This document shows positions 1 through 9,624 of a stretch of 64,000 nt of DNA, one piece after another (position 1 is the first letter of the stretch; the number at the start of each line of letters is the position of its first letter). Both the position numbers and the translations under genes were made by a program. Under the pieces are notes generated by a model. The model saw nothing but the letters and a program-made list of their open reading frames with translations. It did not search any database and was not told where the DNA came from. The stretch is from Anaerosphaera aminiphila DSM 21120 (GTDB taxonomy: Bacteria > Bacillota > Clostridia > Tissierellales > Peptoniphilaceae): NCBI RefSeq assembly GCF_900129925.1, contig NZ_FQXI01000001.1, forward strand, positions 62,001 through 126,000, given 5' to 3'.

Positions 1-1716
1 TCAAGTGCTAAAGTTAAAGCAATGGTTTCTAATATAGATGATTTTGAATATATTATAGTAGAAAATGAAGTAGAATCTCTAATTCTTGAAAGCAATTTAA
101 TTAAAGATAATAATCCCAAATATAATATCTTATTAAGAGACGATAAACAATATCCATACATTAAGGTAACAATTAATGAAAAATATCCAAGGGTTATGAA
201 AACAAGGAGAATTTCAAAAGACAAGGCCAAGTATTTTGGACCATATCCAAATGTAACTGCTGTAAATTCTTCAATAGAAGTCTTTCATAGAATGTTTCCT
301 TTAAAAACTTGCTCTTTAAATTTGGAAAATGGACAAAAAAGACATAGGCCATGCTTAAATTTTTACATGGGAAAGTGTTTGGCACCTTGCGTTGAAAATG
401 TAGAAGTAGATGTATATTTAAATATGATTGATAAAATAACTAAATTTTTATCTGGAAGAGATGATAGTTTAATAAAAGTATTAAAAGAAAAAATGTTAAA
501 TGCCTCTGAAAATTTAGAATATGAAAAGGCAGCTGCAATTAGAGATGACATAGAAAATTTAGAATTATTAAATGAAAAACAAATAATATCAAATACAGAC
601 TACAGCGATAATAAAGATGTTATAGGAATAGCTCGTGGTGTAAACGAAGTTTTGGTTCAAGTATTTTTTATAAGAGCGGGCAAAATTATAGGAAGAGAAC
701 ATTACTTTATGAGAGATTATTTTAACGACAGTGCATCTGAAATAATTTCTGCCTTTATAAAACAATTTTATACTGATATGACTTTTATACCTAAAGAAGT
801 AATTATTGAGGCAAATTTAGAAGAGTTGGGAGATTTAGAAGACTTTTTATCTGCTAAGAGAGGCGCTGGCGTTAAAATTATAACGCCTCAAAAAGGAGAG
901 AAAAAAGAACTTGTCAGACTAGTTAAGAAAAATGCAATTGACATGCTGAATAAATATTCCAATAAGTACAAAAAAAAGATGGAAAGTAACTTACTGGCAT
1001 TAGAGGAAATAAAAGACACTTTGAATTTAGATAAAATACCCACTAGAATTGAAGCATATGATATCTCCAATACTTATGGAGTTGAGTCTGTGGGGTCAAT
1101 GATAGTATTTGAAAGTGGAGAAGCAAAAAAAACTGACTACAGAAAATTTAAAATAAAAGATGTAATAGGCCCTGATGACTATGCTTCTATGAGAGAGGTT
1201 TTAAGTAGAAGATTTAAAAGAGGTATAGAAGAGAGAGAAAAGAATATAAACTCATCCTTTGCCTCATTTCCTGACTTAATAATGATTGATGGCGGTAAGG
1301 GACAGGTAAATATTGCTCTGGAAGTACTGGAAAACTTAAAATTGGATATTGAAGTATGTGGTTTAGTAAAAGATGACTTTCACAAGACGAGAGGAATTAT
1401 TTATAACAACATAGAATACGACTTAAATCAATCTTCTAAAGGTTATAAATTAATATATAAAATTCAAGAAGAGGCTCATAGATTTGCAATTAATTATCAT
1501 AAGTCATTGAGAAATAAAATTTTATTTAAATCAGAATTAGATGGAATCGAGCAAATTGGAAATAAGAGAAAACAGGATTTGATGAAACACTTTAAATCCA
1601 TAAATAAAATTAAAAACGCAACTGTTGAAGAGCTTCTAGAAGTAAGTTCAATGAATAAAAAATCTGCAGAAATATTATATAATCACTTTCAAGGAGGAAA
1701 GAATGAAGGGAATTAG
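1..1716 (+). CDS. uvrC: UvrABC excinuclease subunit C, 5' end outside window
   Basis: The reading frame is open from base 1 (codons for SSAKVKA precede the first ATG at 22), so the gene starts upstream; the missing part is most of the N-terminal GIY-YIG nuclease domain. Visible parts: the end of the GIY-YIG domain (KYNILLRDDKQYPYIKVT), the Cys-rich segment RPCLNFYMGKCLAPC, a UVR motif that binds UvrB (around NLEYEKAAAIRDDIENLELL), the RNase H-like 5'-incision domain (DISN, then MIDGGKGQ and a later His) and C-terminal helix-hairpin-helix repeats. UvrC makes both incisions around a lesion marked by UvrA/UvrB in nucleotide excision repair. The stop overlaps the start of hprK by 14 bases. Family assignment is secure. 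Confidence 0.97.
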   Translation, partial: SSAKVKAMVSNIDDFEYIIVENEVESLILESNLIKDNNPKYNILLRDDKQYPYIKVTINEKYPRVMKTRRISKDKAKYFGPYPNVTAVNSSIEVFHRMFPLKTCSLNLENGQKRHRPCLNFYMGKCLAPCVENVEVDVYLNMIDKITKFLSGRDDSLIKVLKEKMLNASENLEYEKAAAIRDDIENLELLNEKQIISNTDYSDNKDVIGIARGVNEVLVQVFFIRAGKIIGREHYFMRDYFNDSASEIISAFIKQFYTDMTFIPKEVIIEANLEELGDLEDFLSAKRGAGVKIITPQKGEKKELVRLVKKNAIDMLNKYSNKYKKKMESNLLALEEIKDTLNLDKIPTRIEAYDISNTYGVESVGSMIVFESGEAKKTDYRKFKIKDVIGPDDYASMREVLSRRFKRGIEEREKNINSSFASFPDLIMIDGGKGQVNIALEVLENLKLDIEVCGLVKDDFHKTRGIIYNNIEYDLNQSSKGYKLIYKIQEEAHRFAINYHKSLRNKILFKSELDGIEQIGNKRKQDLMKHFKSINKIKNATVEELLEVSSMNKKSAEILYNHFQGGKNEGN

Positions 1717-2614
1717 TTTGCAAAAAATAATTGATGATTTGCCACTTGAAAAAATTTATATTCCAGAAAGTATAGAAGATGTAATTTTATTAAATGGAGA
1801 AATAAATAGACCGGGATTACAATTGACAGGCTATTATAATAAATTTCCACCAAAAAGATTGCAAGTAATAGGAGAGCAGGAATGGTACTATATAAATGAA
1901 TTAAGTCCGGAGGAGCGTTATAAATCAATTGATGAGTTTTTTAGTCATAAAATTCCAGCACTGATTTTTTCCGGTAATCATTGGATTCACAACGAAATTA
2001 TCGAGTTGTCTAAAAAATATGATATATCTCTATTGAGGACAAAAGATTCTTTTTCAAAGTTCACAGTAAAATTTCAAAACTATATTGAGGTAGAACTTGC
2101 TCCAAAGATGAGGAAACACGGAGTTCTACTAGATGTATATGGTGTAGGAGTATTAATAACTGGAAACACAGGGATTGGAAAATCAGAAGCTGCATTAAAT
2201 TTAATCTCCAAGGGTTCAAAATTAATATCAGATGATTCTGTTATTATAAAAAACATAGAAAATAGATTAATAGGGACTTCACCTGAAATAACTAAGTACT
2301 TTATGGAAATTAGAGGTGTGGGAATAATAGATATTCAAAAGTTATTTGGAATAGGCTTTGTAATGGAAGATAAGGAAGTTGAAATGATTGTTCACTTAGA
2401 AGCGTGGGATAAGTCTAAAGAATATGAAAGGCTGGGAATAGATGATGACTATGAAGAAATCTTAGGAAAAGAAGTTGTCAAATACACTATACCAGTTAAA
2501 CCAGGAAGGGACACTGCACTTATAATTGAAGCAGCCACAAAGAATTTTAAACAAAAAGAAACAGGGTATAATCCTGCCATTGAATTAAACAATAGGATTT
2601 TAAAATATAAGTAA
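1703..2614 (+). CDS. hprK: HPr kinase/phosphorylase
   Basis: A 303-residue protein of normal length for HprK. It has an N-terminal regulatory domain, then a P-loop kinase core with Walker A GNTGIGKS (154-161) and the family signatures LISDDSV (174-180) and MEIRGVGIID (201-210), preceded by the RKHG histidine segment. The enzyme phosphorylates and dephosphorylates Ser46 of HPr in the cytosol, linking glycolytic state to carbon catabolite control and PTS uptake. The ATG at 1703 lies inside the uvrC 3' end and has a strong AAGGAGGAAA ribosome binding site, so it is translationally coupled to uvrC. No PTS gene is in this window. Downstream lies a separate promoter for the next gene. Confidence 0.96.
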   Translation: MKGISLQKIIDDLPLEKIYIPESIEDVILLNGEINRPGLQLTGYYNKFPPKRLQVIGEQEWYYINELSPEERYKSIDEFFSHKIPALIFSGNHWIHNEIIELSKKYDISLLRTKDSFSKFTVKFQNYIEVELAPKMRKHGVLLDVYGVGVLITGNTGIGKSEAALNLISKGSKLISDDSVIIKNIENRLIGTSPEITKYFMEIRGVGIIDIQKLFGIGFVMEDKEVEMIVHLEAWDKSKEYERLGIDDDYEEILGKEVVKYTIPVKPGRDTALIIEAATKNFKQKETGYNPAIELNNRILKYK

Positions 2615-2662
2615 ATTTAAAGCTATACTATGTTTTTATAGTGTATTATAAGAATATAATTC

Positions 2663-2692
2663 TTGAAAATACCTGAATTATAAGCCTATAAT
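2663..2692 (+). promoter_or_regulatory. Promoter for pyruvate:ferredoxin oxidoreductase
   Basis: TTGAAA at 2663-2668 and TATAAT at 2687-2692 are separated by 18 bases, a near-consensus sigma-A type promoter in the 125-base gap after hprK. The PFOR start is about 48 bases downstream with a G-rich ribosome binding site just before the ATG. The gene is therefore probably an independent, strongly expressed unit. Confidence 0.7.
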
Positions 2693-2739
2693 AGTATTAA
2701 GAATAAAATTATATCAGTAACTAAAAACGGGGGGTTATT

Positions 2740-5700
2740 ATGGGAAAAATTTTCAAAACTATGGATGGTAATGAAGCGGCTGCTCACGTAGCATATGCCT
2801 TTTCAGATATAGCTTGTATATATCCAATTACGCCATCATCACCTATGGCAGAACATATAGATGCTTGGGCTTCACAAGGAAGAAAAAATATTTTCGGACA
2901 AGAAGTTTTAGTAAAAGAACTACAATCAGAAGCAGGGGCTGCTGGTGCTATGCACGGTGCACTTCAAGCCGGTTCATTAACTTCTACTTATACTGCATCA
3001 CAAGGATTATTACTTATGTTGCCAAATATGTATAAGATAGCAGGTGAATTACTTCCAGGAGTATTTCACGTTGCAGCACGTGCTTTAGCTTCACATGCAC
3101 TATCAATTTTTGGTGATCATCAAGACGTTATGGCTTGTCGTGCATCCGGATTTGCACTTTTAGCATCAGGTTCTGTACAAGAATCTATGGATATGGCAGC
3201 AGTTGCACATCTTACTTCTATTAAGAGCAGAGTACCTTTTGCACATTTTTTCGATGGTTTTAGAACATCACACGAAATGCAAAAAATAGAAGTTTTAAAT
3301 TATGATGATCTTGAAAAATTAGTAGACAAAAAATCAATAAATGAATTTAAAGAAAGGGCTTTAAATCCAAATTCGCCTGTAGTTAGAGGTACAGCACAAA
3401 ACCCTGACATATATTTTCAATCTGTTGAATCATCAAATAATTTTTATTCTGATGTAATAGGTACAACAGAAGAATATATGAAAGAGATATCTAAATTAAC
3501 TGGTAGAGATTACGGTTTATTTAACTATTACGGAGCTGATGATGCAGAGGAAATTATAATTGCAATGGGCTCAGTAACAGAGACAATTGAAGAAGTTGTA
3601 GATTATTTAAATGCAAAAAATAAAAAAGTAGGTCTATTAAAAGTACATCTATACAGACCATTCTCTAAGAAACACTTCTTAGAAGCAATACCTAAGACAG
3701 TTAAGAAAATTGCTGTATTAGATAGAACTAAGGAAAAAGGTGCTATAGGCGAACCTCTATACTTAGATGTTAGAGATGTATTTTATGATGAAGAAAATGC
3801 TCCATTAATTATAGGAGGAAGATATGGCTTAGGATCTAAAGATACTAACCCATCACATATATTAGCTGTATTTAAACATTTGGACTCAAAGAATCCTACT
3901 CATAATTTTACAGTTGGAATTAATGATGACGTAACAAAACTTTCATTACCTATTGAAGAAAAAATAACTACAGAGCCAGAGGGAACAATTAGATGTAAAT
4001 TCTGGGGATTTGGTTCAGATGGTACTGTAGGTGCTAATAAAAGTGCAATTAAAATTATTGGTGACAATACTGATATGTATGCTCAGGGGTATTTTGACTA
4101 TGACTCTAAAAAATCAGGTGGAGTTACAATGTCTCACTTGAGATTTGGAAGCCACAAGATAACTTCAACTTACTTGCTTTCTGAGTCAGACTTTATATCT
4201 TGTTCAAAACAATCCTATGTATATCTATATGACTTACTAAAGGGCTTAAAGAAGGGTGGAACTTTCTTATTAAATACTCTATGGGATGATAGTCAATTAG
4301 ACGAGCACTTGCCAAATTCACTAAAGAAATTTATTGCAGACAATGAAATAAAATTCTATACAATTAATGCTACAAAAATTGCTGCTGAAATTGGACTTGG
4401 CGAGAGAATTAACATGGTAATGCAATCTGCATTCTTTAAACTTTCAGAAGTTTTACCTATTGACGAAGCAATAAAATTCTTAAAAGAAGCAATTGTAAAT
4501 GACTATGGAACAAAGGGTGACGATATTGTACAAATGAACTATCGTGCTGTAGATGCCGGAATAGGCGCTACACATCTTGTTAATATACCAGATAGCTGGA
4601 AAAATTTAACATCAAGCGATGATCACACTATTAAGAATGCACCTGAATTTATAAATGACATATTAGTTCCTATGAGTAGACAAGAGGGAAACGACTTACC
4701 TGTTTCTTCATTTGTAGGTGTTGAAGACGGAACATTCCCTGCGGGAACTAGTAAATATGAAAAAAGAGGAATAGCAGTTAATGTTCCTAAGTGGGAAATA
4801 GAAAAGTGTATCCAATGTAACCAATGTTCGTTCGTTTGTCCTCATGCTGCTATTAGACCATTCTTATTAGATGAAGAAGAAGTTAACAATGCACCTGATA
4901 GCTTTAAGACAAAAAAGGGAATTGGAAAGGGCGCTGACAAATATCAATATAGAATTCAAGTTTCTCCACTAGATTGTACTGGATGTGGAAACTGTGCTCA
5001 AGTTTGTCCTTCAAAGGAAAAAGCACTTATTATGACACCTTTAGAGACAATGCTTCAAGAAGAAGATAATTGGAATTATTCTACTACAATAACTTCTAAG
5101 CAAGATGATTTTGAAGCTAATAACGTTAAAAACTCACAATTCTTTATGCCATACCTTGAATTTTCAGGAGCGTGTGCTGGTTGTGGTGAAACACCTTATA
5201 TTAAGCTAATTACGCAATTGTTCGGAGATAGAATGAGTATTGCCAATGCAACAGGATGTACTTCAATATGGGGTGGTTCTGCACCGTCAATGCCATATTG
5301 CACTGACAATAATGGTTGTGGTCCATCATGGGCAAATTCACTATTTGAAGACAATGCGGAATATGGATTTGGAATGGCGATTTCTCAAACTCAAACAAGA
5401 AATAGAATTAAAGTATTAATGGAAGAATTTATAGAATTAAATATAGATCAAAATGTAAATGCACTATTTGAAGAGTGGATTGCAGGAATGGATGACTATA
5501 AAACTTCAAAATTAGCTAGTGTAAAACTTATTCCTATATTTGAAAAACAGTTTAACGATGAAAAAGCCAATGAAATTATGTCAAATTTAAATAGTTTGAG
5601 AAAGTTTTTAATTAAAAAATCTCAATGGGTAATAGGTGGAGACGGCTGGGCGTATGATATTGGATATGGAGGATTAGACCATGTTCTAGCTTCAGGAGAA

Positions 5701-6267
5701 GATATTAATGTAATAGTTGTAGACACTGAAGTTTATTCTAATACTGGAGGACAAGCTTCTAAGGCAACTCCAACAGCAGCTGTAGCTCAATTTGCAGCAT
5801 CAGGAAAATTGACAAGGAAAAAAGACCTTGGAATGATGGCTGCAACATATGAATATGTATATGTTGCTCAAATAGCTCTAGGAGCAGATAAAAACCAAGC
5901 TTTAAAGGCAATTAAAGAAGCAGAGGCTTATAAAGGGCCATCCCTAATAATTTGCTATGCTCCATGTATAAATCATGGTATTAAAGCTGGAATGGGCGCT
6001 TCAATTGAAGAAGAAAAGAAGGCGGTAGATACTGGATACTGGCACTTATACAGATTTAATCCTGAATTGAAAAAAGAAGGAAAGAATCCATTTGTACTAG
6101 ATTCAAAAGCTCCTACTAAACCATTTAGAGAATTCTTAGATGGAGAAATTAGATATACTTCGTTGAAAAAATTATTCCCTGAAAGAGCAGAACAACTATT
6201 TGAAATTGCAGAAGAAAATGCAAAAGATAGATATGACTACTATTTAAAAATGGAACAACCAAACTAA
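2740..6267 (+). CDS. nifJ: Pyruvate:ferredoxin (flavodoxin) oxidoreductase, single chain
   Basis: A 1175-residue single-polypeptide PFOR, the usual length. It oxidises pyruvate with CoA to acetyl-CoA and CO2 and reduces ferredoxin, the central step of anaerobic fermentation. Visible: the N-terminal pyruvate-binding domains, two 4Fe-4S ferredoxin motifs (CIQCNQCSFVC near residue 690 and CTGCGNCAQVC near 746), the proximal cluster/TPP region starting ACAGCGETP near residue 810, and the TPP-binding GGDGWAYDIGYGG near 965 followed by NTGG. It stands alone with its own promoter and a perfect bidirectional terminator. The symbol follows the single-chain family; a nitrogen-fixation role is not implied. 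Confidence 0.97.
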   Translation: MGKIFKTMDGNEAAAHVAYAFSDIACIYPITPSSPMAEHIDAWASQGRKNIFGQEVLVKELQSEAGAAGAMHGALQAGSLTSTYTASQGLLLMLPNMYKIAGELLPGVFHVAARALASHALSIFGDHQDVMACRASGFALLASGSVQESMDMAAVAHLTSIKSRVPFAHFFDGFRTSHEMQKIEVLNYDDLEKLVDKKSINEFKERALNPNSPVVRGTAQNPDIYFQSVESSNNFYSDVIGTTEEYMKEISKLTGRDYGLFNYYGADDAEEIIIAMGSVTETIEEVVDYLNAKNKKVGLLKVHLYRPFSKKHFLEAIPKTVKKIAVLDRTKEKGAIGEPLYLDVRDVFYDEENAPLIIGGRYGLGSKDTNPSHILAVFKHLDSKNPTHNFTVGINDDVTKLSLPIEEKITTEPEGTIRCKFWGFGSDGTVGANKSAIKIIGDNTDMYAQGYFDYDSKKSGGVTMSHLRFGSHKITSTYLLSESDFISCSKQSYVYLYDLLKGLKKGGTFLLNTLWDDSQLDEHLPNSLKKFIADNEIKFYTINATKIAAEIGLGERINMVMQSAFFKLSEVLPIDEAIKFLKEAIVNDYGTKGDDIVQMNYRAVDAGIGATHLVNIPDSWKNLTSSDDHTIKNAPEFINDILVPMSRQEGNDLPVSSFVGVEDGTFPAGTSKYEKRGIAVNVPKWEIEKCIQCNQCSFVCPHAAIRPFLLDEEEVNNAPDSFKTKKGIGKGADKYQYRIQVSPLDCTGCGNCAQVCPSKEKALIMTPLETMLQEEDNWNYSTTITSKQDDFEANNVKNSQFFMPYLEFSGACAGCGETPYIKLITQLFGDRMSIANATGCTSIWGGSAPSMPYCTDNNGCGPSWANSLFEDNAEYGFGMAISQTQTRNRIKVLMEEFIELNIDQNVNALFEEWIAGMDDYKTSKLASVKLIPIFEKQFNDEKANEIMSNLNSLRKFLIKKSQWVIGGDGWAYDIGYGGLDHVLASGEDINVIVVDTEVYSNTGGQASKATPTAAVAQFAASGKLTRKKDLGMMAATYEYVYVAQIALGADKNQALKAIKEAEAYKGPSLIICYAPCINHGIKAGMGASIEEEKKAVDTGYWHLYRFNPELKKEGKNPFVLDSKAPTKPFREFLDGEIRYTSLKKLFPERAEQLFEIAEENAKDRYDYYLKMEQPN

Positions 6268-6284
6268 ATTTAAATAGTTAAAAA

Positions 6285-6330
6285 ATGATAAAAAAACAAT
6301 GTTATTTGAATAACATTGTTTTTTTATCAT
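6285..6330. terminator. Bidirectional terminator, perfect 21-bp inverted repeat
   Basis: Bases 6285-6305 and 6310-6330 are perfect reverse complements around a TTGA loop. The stem ends in an A-tract on one side and a T-tract on the other, so it works in both directions. It separates the plus-strand PFOR gene from the convergent minus-strand exporter genes. Confidence 0.9.
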
Positions 6331-6351
6331 TTAAATTGTATTAGAACTATA

Positions 6352-6804
6352 TTAACTTCCTTTCTTAATATCATCTATAAAAATCTTATATGCATTAATA
6401 ATTGAAGTTGATGCAACAATTCCAACAGCTAATGAAGAAGCTATTAAAAAAGTTTCAATAGCAGATTGTTGGGCTAATTTAGTATTGTCATTAATTAAAT
6501 AATACATAGTATAGTACATCCCTGCTCCAGGAACCATAGGCGTTAGAGCTGGTAATATAAATACAGTTGCAGGTTTTTTCATCCTTCTTGCCGCAAATTC
6601 ACCAATAAAACCTAAAACAAAGGTAGAAAAGCATCCGGCAATGAAGAAGTTATTTGTTTGCAACAGGGTGAATTTATATATAATCCATGAAATACCACCA
6701 TATATACATGATATAAAAATAGCTTTTTTGGGACAATTAAAATATATGGCAAAACCCATTGCTGCAAAAGTTGCTATTAAAAACTGTGTAATGTAATAGT
6801 ACAT
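6352..6804 (-). CDS. Threonine/serine exporter, small subunit (ThrE C-terminal/YjjB-like)
   Basis: About 150 hydrophobic residues with four to five membrane segments, matching the DUF3815 half of ThrE-type amino-acid exporters (motif LPALTPMVPGAGMYYTMY). In Corynebacterium ThrE both halves are fused; here they are split, as in the YjjP/YjjB pair of other bacteria. I take the ATG at 6804, which has a GAGGTG ribosome binding site, over a GTG at 6816 that overlaps the stop of the upstream gene and lacks one. It is co-transcribed with the larger subunit, and together they probably export threonine, serine or small carboxylates; the substrate is inference. Confidence 0.85.
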   Translation of the reverse strand: MYYYITQFLIATFAAMGFAIYFNCPKKAIFISCIYGGISWIIYKFTLLQTNNFFIAGCFSTFVLGFIGEFAARRMKKPATVFILPALTPMVPGAGMYYTMYYLINDNTKLAQQSAIETFLIASSLAVGIVASTSIINAYKIFIDDIKKGS

Positions 6805-6812
6805 AATACACC

Positions 6813-7586
6813 TCACTTAAAAATTTGTAATGCGGCACCAACGCCAAGAGCTATGGCCAAACCAAGAAATACTGTCTTAGCTAAGCCCATTACTCCTGAT
6901 AAAAAATCTCCATTTATAATGTCTCTGGCAGCGTTTGTAGCTGAAACTCCTGGAACTAAAATCATAATAGATCCAATTATCACCATATTGTAATTGGTTG
7001 CAAAATTAAGGTTAGTTAAAACTAGCGCAAATATTGAACTTACAAAAGCGCCCAGAAAATTATAGATAAAAAAATTAAATTTAAATTTGGAGGCTTTAGA
7101 TAAAATAAAGGACATGAACAGTGTAATAATAAAGGCACATAAAAAATCTTTTAAGTCTCCACCAAATAATAGAGAAAAAAAGGAAGCTAACCATCCTGCT
7201 GCAATATGAGCTTTCCAATTATCTAAATTAGAATTTTCATCTATATCTTTTAAAATCTGCATACCTTGATTATAGGAAATATCTTCATTTACAAATCTAC
7301 GTGAAAAGTCATTTATTTTGTCGATTTTTTCAAGATTAATAGTTGAATTATGCACTTTTTTAAAAATTGTAATTATTTCATTGTCATATTCTAAAGATAC
7401 AAATATTCCTGAAGTTAACACATAGGCATCTACAGCTTCAACATTAGATACAGATTTACAAATACGTTGAACTGTATCTTCAGCTCTATATATTTCAGCT
7501 CCGTTTTTTACTAATAGTTTTCCTGCATATAGAGATAAATTCATTAATTGTTTAGCATCTTTAATATCATTTAAATTTCGTTTCAT
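6813..7586 (-). CDS. Threonine/serine exporter, large subunit (DUF1212, YjjP-like)
   Basis: This is the ThrE N-terminal half: a cytosolic hydrolase-like part (AGKLLVKNGAEIYRAEDTV) of about 120 residues, then roughly five membrane segments including the typical LVPGVSATNAARDIINGD. It pairs with the DUF3815 gene directly downstream. The start is set at the ATG at 7586, six bases after GGAG; an in-frame TTG at 7598 overlaps that site and is less likely. A promoter for the pair lies just upstream and diverges from der. Confidence 0.87.
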   Translation of the reverse strand: MKRNLNDIKDAKQLMNLSLYAGKLLVKNGAEIYRAEDTVQRICKSVSNVEAVDAYVLTSGIFVSLEYDNEIITIFKKVHNSTINLEKIDKINDFSRRFVNEDISYNQGMQILKDIDENSNLDNWKAHIAAGWLASFFSLLFGGDLKDFLCAFIITLFMSFILSKASKFKFNFFIYNFLGAFVSSIFALVLTNLNFATNYNMVIIGSIMILVPGVSATNAARDIINGDFLSGVMGLAKTVFLGLAIALGVGAALQIFK

Positions 7587-7606
7587 ATATTTCTCCAATC
7601 ATTTCA

Positions 7607-7635
7607 ATTATACTATCTTAGAAAGCTTTAGACAA
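7607..7635 (-). promoter_or_regulatory. Promoter for the ThrE-type exporter pair
   Basis: Read on the minus strand, TTGTCT (7635-7630) and TATAAT (7612-7607) are separated by exactly 17 bases. The exporter start codon is about 20 bases downstream of the -10 element, so the leader is very short. Confidence 0.65.
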
Positions 7636-7645
7636 TCAATATTAA

Positions 7646-7674
7646 TTGAAACTACTTGCTCCTAATGATATAAT
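7646..7674 (+). promoter_or_regulatory. Promoter for der and the following run
   Basis: TTGAAA at 7646-7651 and TATAAT at 7669-7674 with a 17-base spacer; the -10 is preceded by TGA, giving an extended -10. It is back-to-back with the exporter promoter and starts the der-plsY-gpsA transcript. Confidence 0.75.
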
Positions 7675-7705
7675 AAGACTCTAAAATATTATAAGAGGTG
7701 ATAGT

Positions 7706-9022
7706 ATGGAAAAACCTATAGTTTCTATTATAGGAACTCCAAATGTAGGGAAATCCACACTTTTCAATAAAATAATTGGAAGAAAAATTTCTATTACAGA
7801 AGATACACCAGGAGTTACAAGAGATAGAATTTATTCTGATGGAGAATGGCTTGGAAAGAAATTTCTATTAATTGACACTGGTGGATTGGATTTAAAAGAT
7901 GAAGATATATTTATGTCTAATATCAAATCGCAAGTAGACCTTGCTTTAGATATGAGTGACGTAATAATATTTTTAACTGATGGCGTTAGAGGTGTTTCTT
8001 CAAGTGACAGAGAAATAGCAAATTACTTAAGAAAATCCAATAAAAAAATTATTCTAGCTATAAATAAGTTTGACTCTAAGGCAGCTAATAATAATTACTA
8101 TGATTTTTTTGAATTAGGCTTAAGCGATCCCATTAAAATAAGTTCAGAACAGGGAACTGGTGTTGGAGATTTATTAGATGAAGTTATCAAAGATTTTGGC
8201 GAACAAGATGAAGATTTTTTTGATGATGATATTAGAGTTACTTTTATTGGAAAGCCAAATGTGGGCAAGTCTTCGCTAATAAATAAAATATTGGGAGAAG
8301 ATAGAGTTATTGTAACAAATATTCCTGGAACGACAAGAGATGCTATAGATTCTAAATTTAAATACAAAGATGAGGACTATACACTTGTAGATACTGCGGG
8401 ACTTCGTAAAAAGAAAAAGATAAACGAGAATATTGAAAGGTATTCTGTTATAAGAACACTTACTGCTATAGAAAGGTCTAGTGTATGTGTATTAGTCGTA
8501 GATGCTGAAGAGGGAATATCTGAACAGGACTCTAAAATAGTGGGCTACGCTCATGACAACAACAAGGGAATAATAGTTGCTGTAAATAAGTGGGACATAA
8601 TAGAAAAAGACAATAAAACTATTAAAAAATTTGAAAAATCAATAAGAGAAAGACTTCCTTTTATTAATTATGCGCCAATAATATTTATATCAGCACTGAC
8701 AGGACAGCGTATAGACAAATTATTAGAGACAATTTTAATTGTCAACAATAACTATAATCACAGAATAAAAACAGGCGTTTTAAATGATATACTCAACAAA
8801 GCAGTATTGATTAATCAACCTCCTTCAGACAAGGGAAGAAGGGGAAAACTTTATTATGCTTCACAAGTCTCTGTAAGACCACCAAAGTTTTTATTATCTG
8901 TAAATGACAAAGAATTATTTCACTTTAGCTATGTAAGATATTTAGAAAATCAAATTAGAGAATCTTACAGTTTTGATGGAGTACCTATTATATTATCTTT
9001 AAAAAATAGGGGAGAGAAGTAA
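7706..9022 (+). CDS. der: Ribosome-assembly GTPase Der (EngA)
   Basis: 438 residues with two tandem GTPase domains, the hallmark of Der: first P-loop GTPNVGKS at 10-17 with DTGG and NKFD, second P-loop GKPNVGKS at about 182-189 with DTAG and NKWD, then a C-terminal KH-like domain. It is essential for 50S subunit maturation in the cytosol. A good AGAGGTGAT ribosome binding site precedes the ATG. The stop overlaps the start of plsY by one base, so the two are coupled, an arrangement common in Firmicutes (der-plsY-gpsA). Confidence 0.97.
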   Translation: MEKPIVSIIGTPNVGKSTLFNKIIGRKISITEDTPGVTRDRIYSDGEWLGKKFLLIDTGGLDLKDEDIFMSNIKSQVDLALDMSDVIIFLTDGVRGVSSSDREIANYLRKSNKKIILAINKFDSKAANNNYYDFFELGLSDPIKISSEQGTGVGDLLDEVIKDFGEQDEDFFDDDIRVTFIGKPNVGKSSLINKILGEDRVIVTNIPGTTRDAIDSKFKYKDEDYTLVDTAGLRKKKKINENIERYSVIRTLTAIERSSVCVLVVDAEEGISEQDSKIVGYAHDNNKGIIVAVNKWDIIEKDNKTIKKFEKSIRERLPFINYAPIIFISALTGQRIDKLLETILIVNNNYNHRIKTGVLNDILNKAVLINQPPSDKGRRGKLYYASQVSVRPPKFLLSVNDKELFHFSYVRYLENQIRESYSFDGVPIILSLKNRGEK

Positions 9023-9624
9023 TGAAATTTTTATTTTGCTTATTATTATCTTACTTAATAGGCACTATATCAGGTTCATATATTATTGGAAGCAAGGTTT
9101 TAAATATAGATATTAGAAATTATGGAAGTAAAAATGCTGGAACGACTAATGCCATGCGAGTACTTGGAAAAAAATGGGGAGTAATTACTTTTATAATAGA
9201 TTTTCTCAAGGGAATTTTAGTAGTTGTAATTTCAAAATATATTTTTTTATTTTCAAATCAATATATTTTATTTATGATTTTAGCTTGTATAGTAGGTCAT
9301 GACTATCCTTTTTATATGAAATTTAAAGGGGGAAAGGGTGTAGCAACTACACTTGGTGCATTTGCTGTCTTTAATTTTAAATTAGCTTTTATATGTTGGC
9401 TAATTTGGATGTTTTTAATATTAACTACAAAAATGGTTTCCTTAGCTTCAATAGGTTTTCTTTTAAGTATTATTGTTTTATTTACTTTACTTGGAGACTA
9501 TGATGTGTATTGTGATATTACTATATTTGTTATTTGTGGGCTTGGAATTTATAGACACAAGTCAAATATAAAGAGAATATTAAGCAAAACAGAAAATAAA
9601 ATAGGAAATAGGAGAAAAAAATGA
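9022..9624 (+). CDS. plsY: Acyl-phosphate:glycerol-3-phosphate acyltransferase PlsY
   Basis: A 200-residue membrane protein with about five hydrophobic segments. Conserved PlsY motifs are visible: NYGSKNAGTTNAMR near the first loop, GHDYPFYMKFKGGKGVATT in the second, and a third basic loop near the C terminus. It transfers an acyl group from acyl-phosphate to glycerol-3-phosphate, the first committed step of phospholipid synthesis. The gene overlaps gpsA, which makes its substrate, by four bases (ATGA), so substrate supply and use are encoded together. Confidence 0.96.
   Translation: MKFLFCLLLSYLIGTISGSYIIGSKVLNIDIRNYGSKNAGTTNAMRVLGKKWGVITFIIDFLKGILVVVISKYIFLFSNQYILFMILACIVGHDYPFYMKFKGGKGVATTLGAFAVFNFKLAFICWLIWMFLILTTKMVSLASIGFLLSIIVLFTLLGDYDVYCDITIFVICGLGIYRHKSNIKRILSKTENKIGNRRKK

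Noticed and set aside
1-1716. Possible broken uvrC lacking its N terminus
   Set aside because: The frame is open to base 1, so the gene is cut by the window edge and not by mutation.
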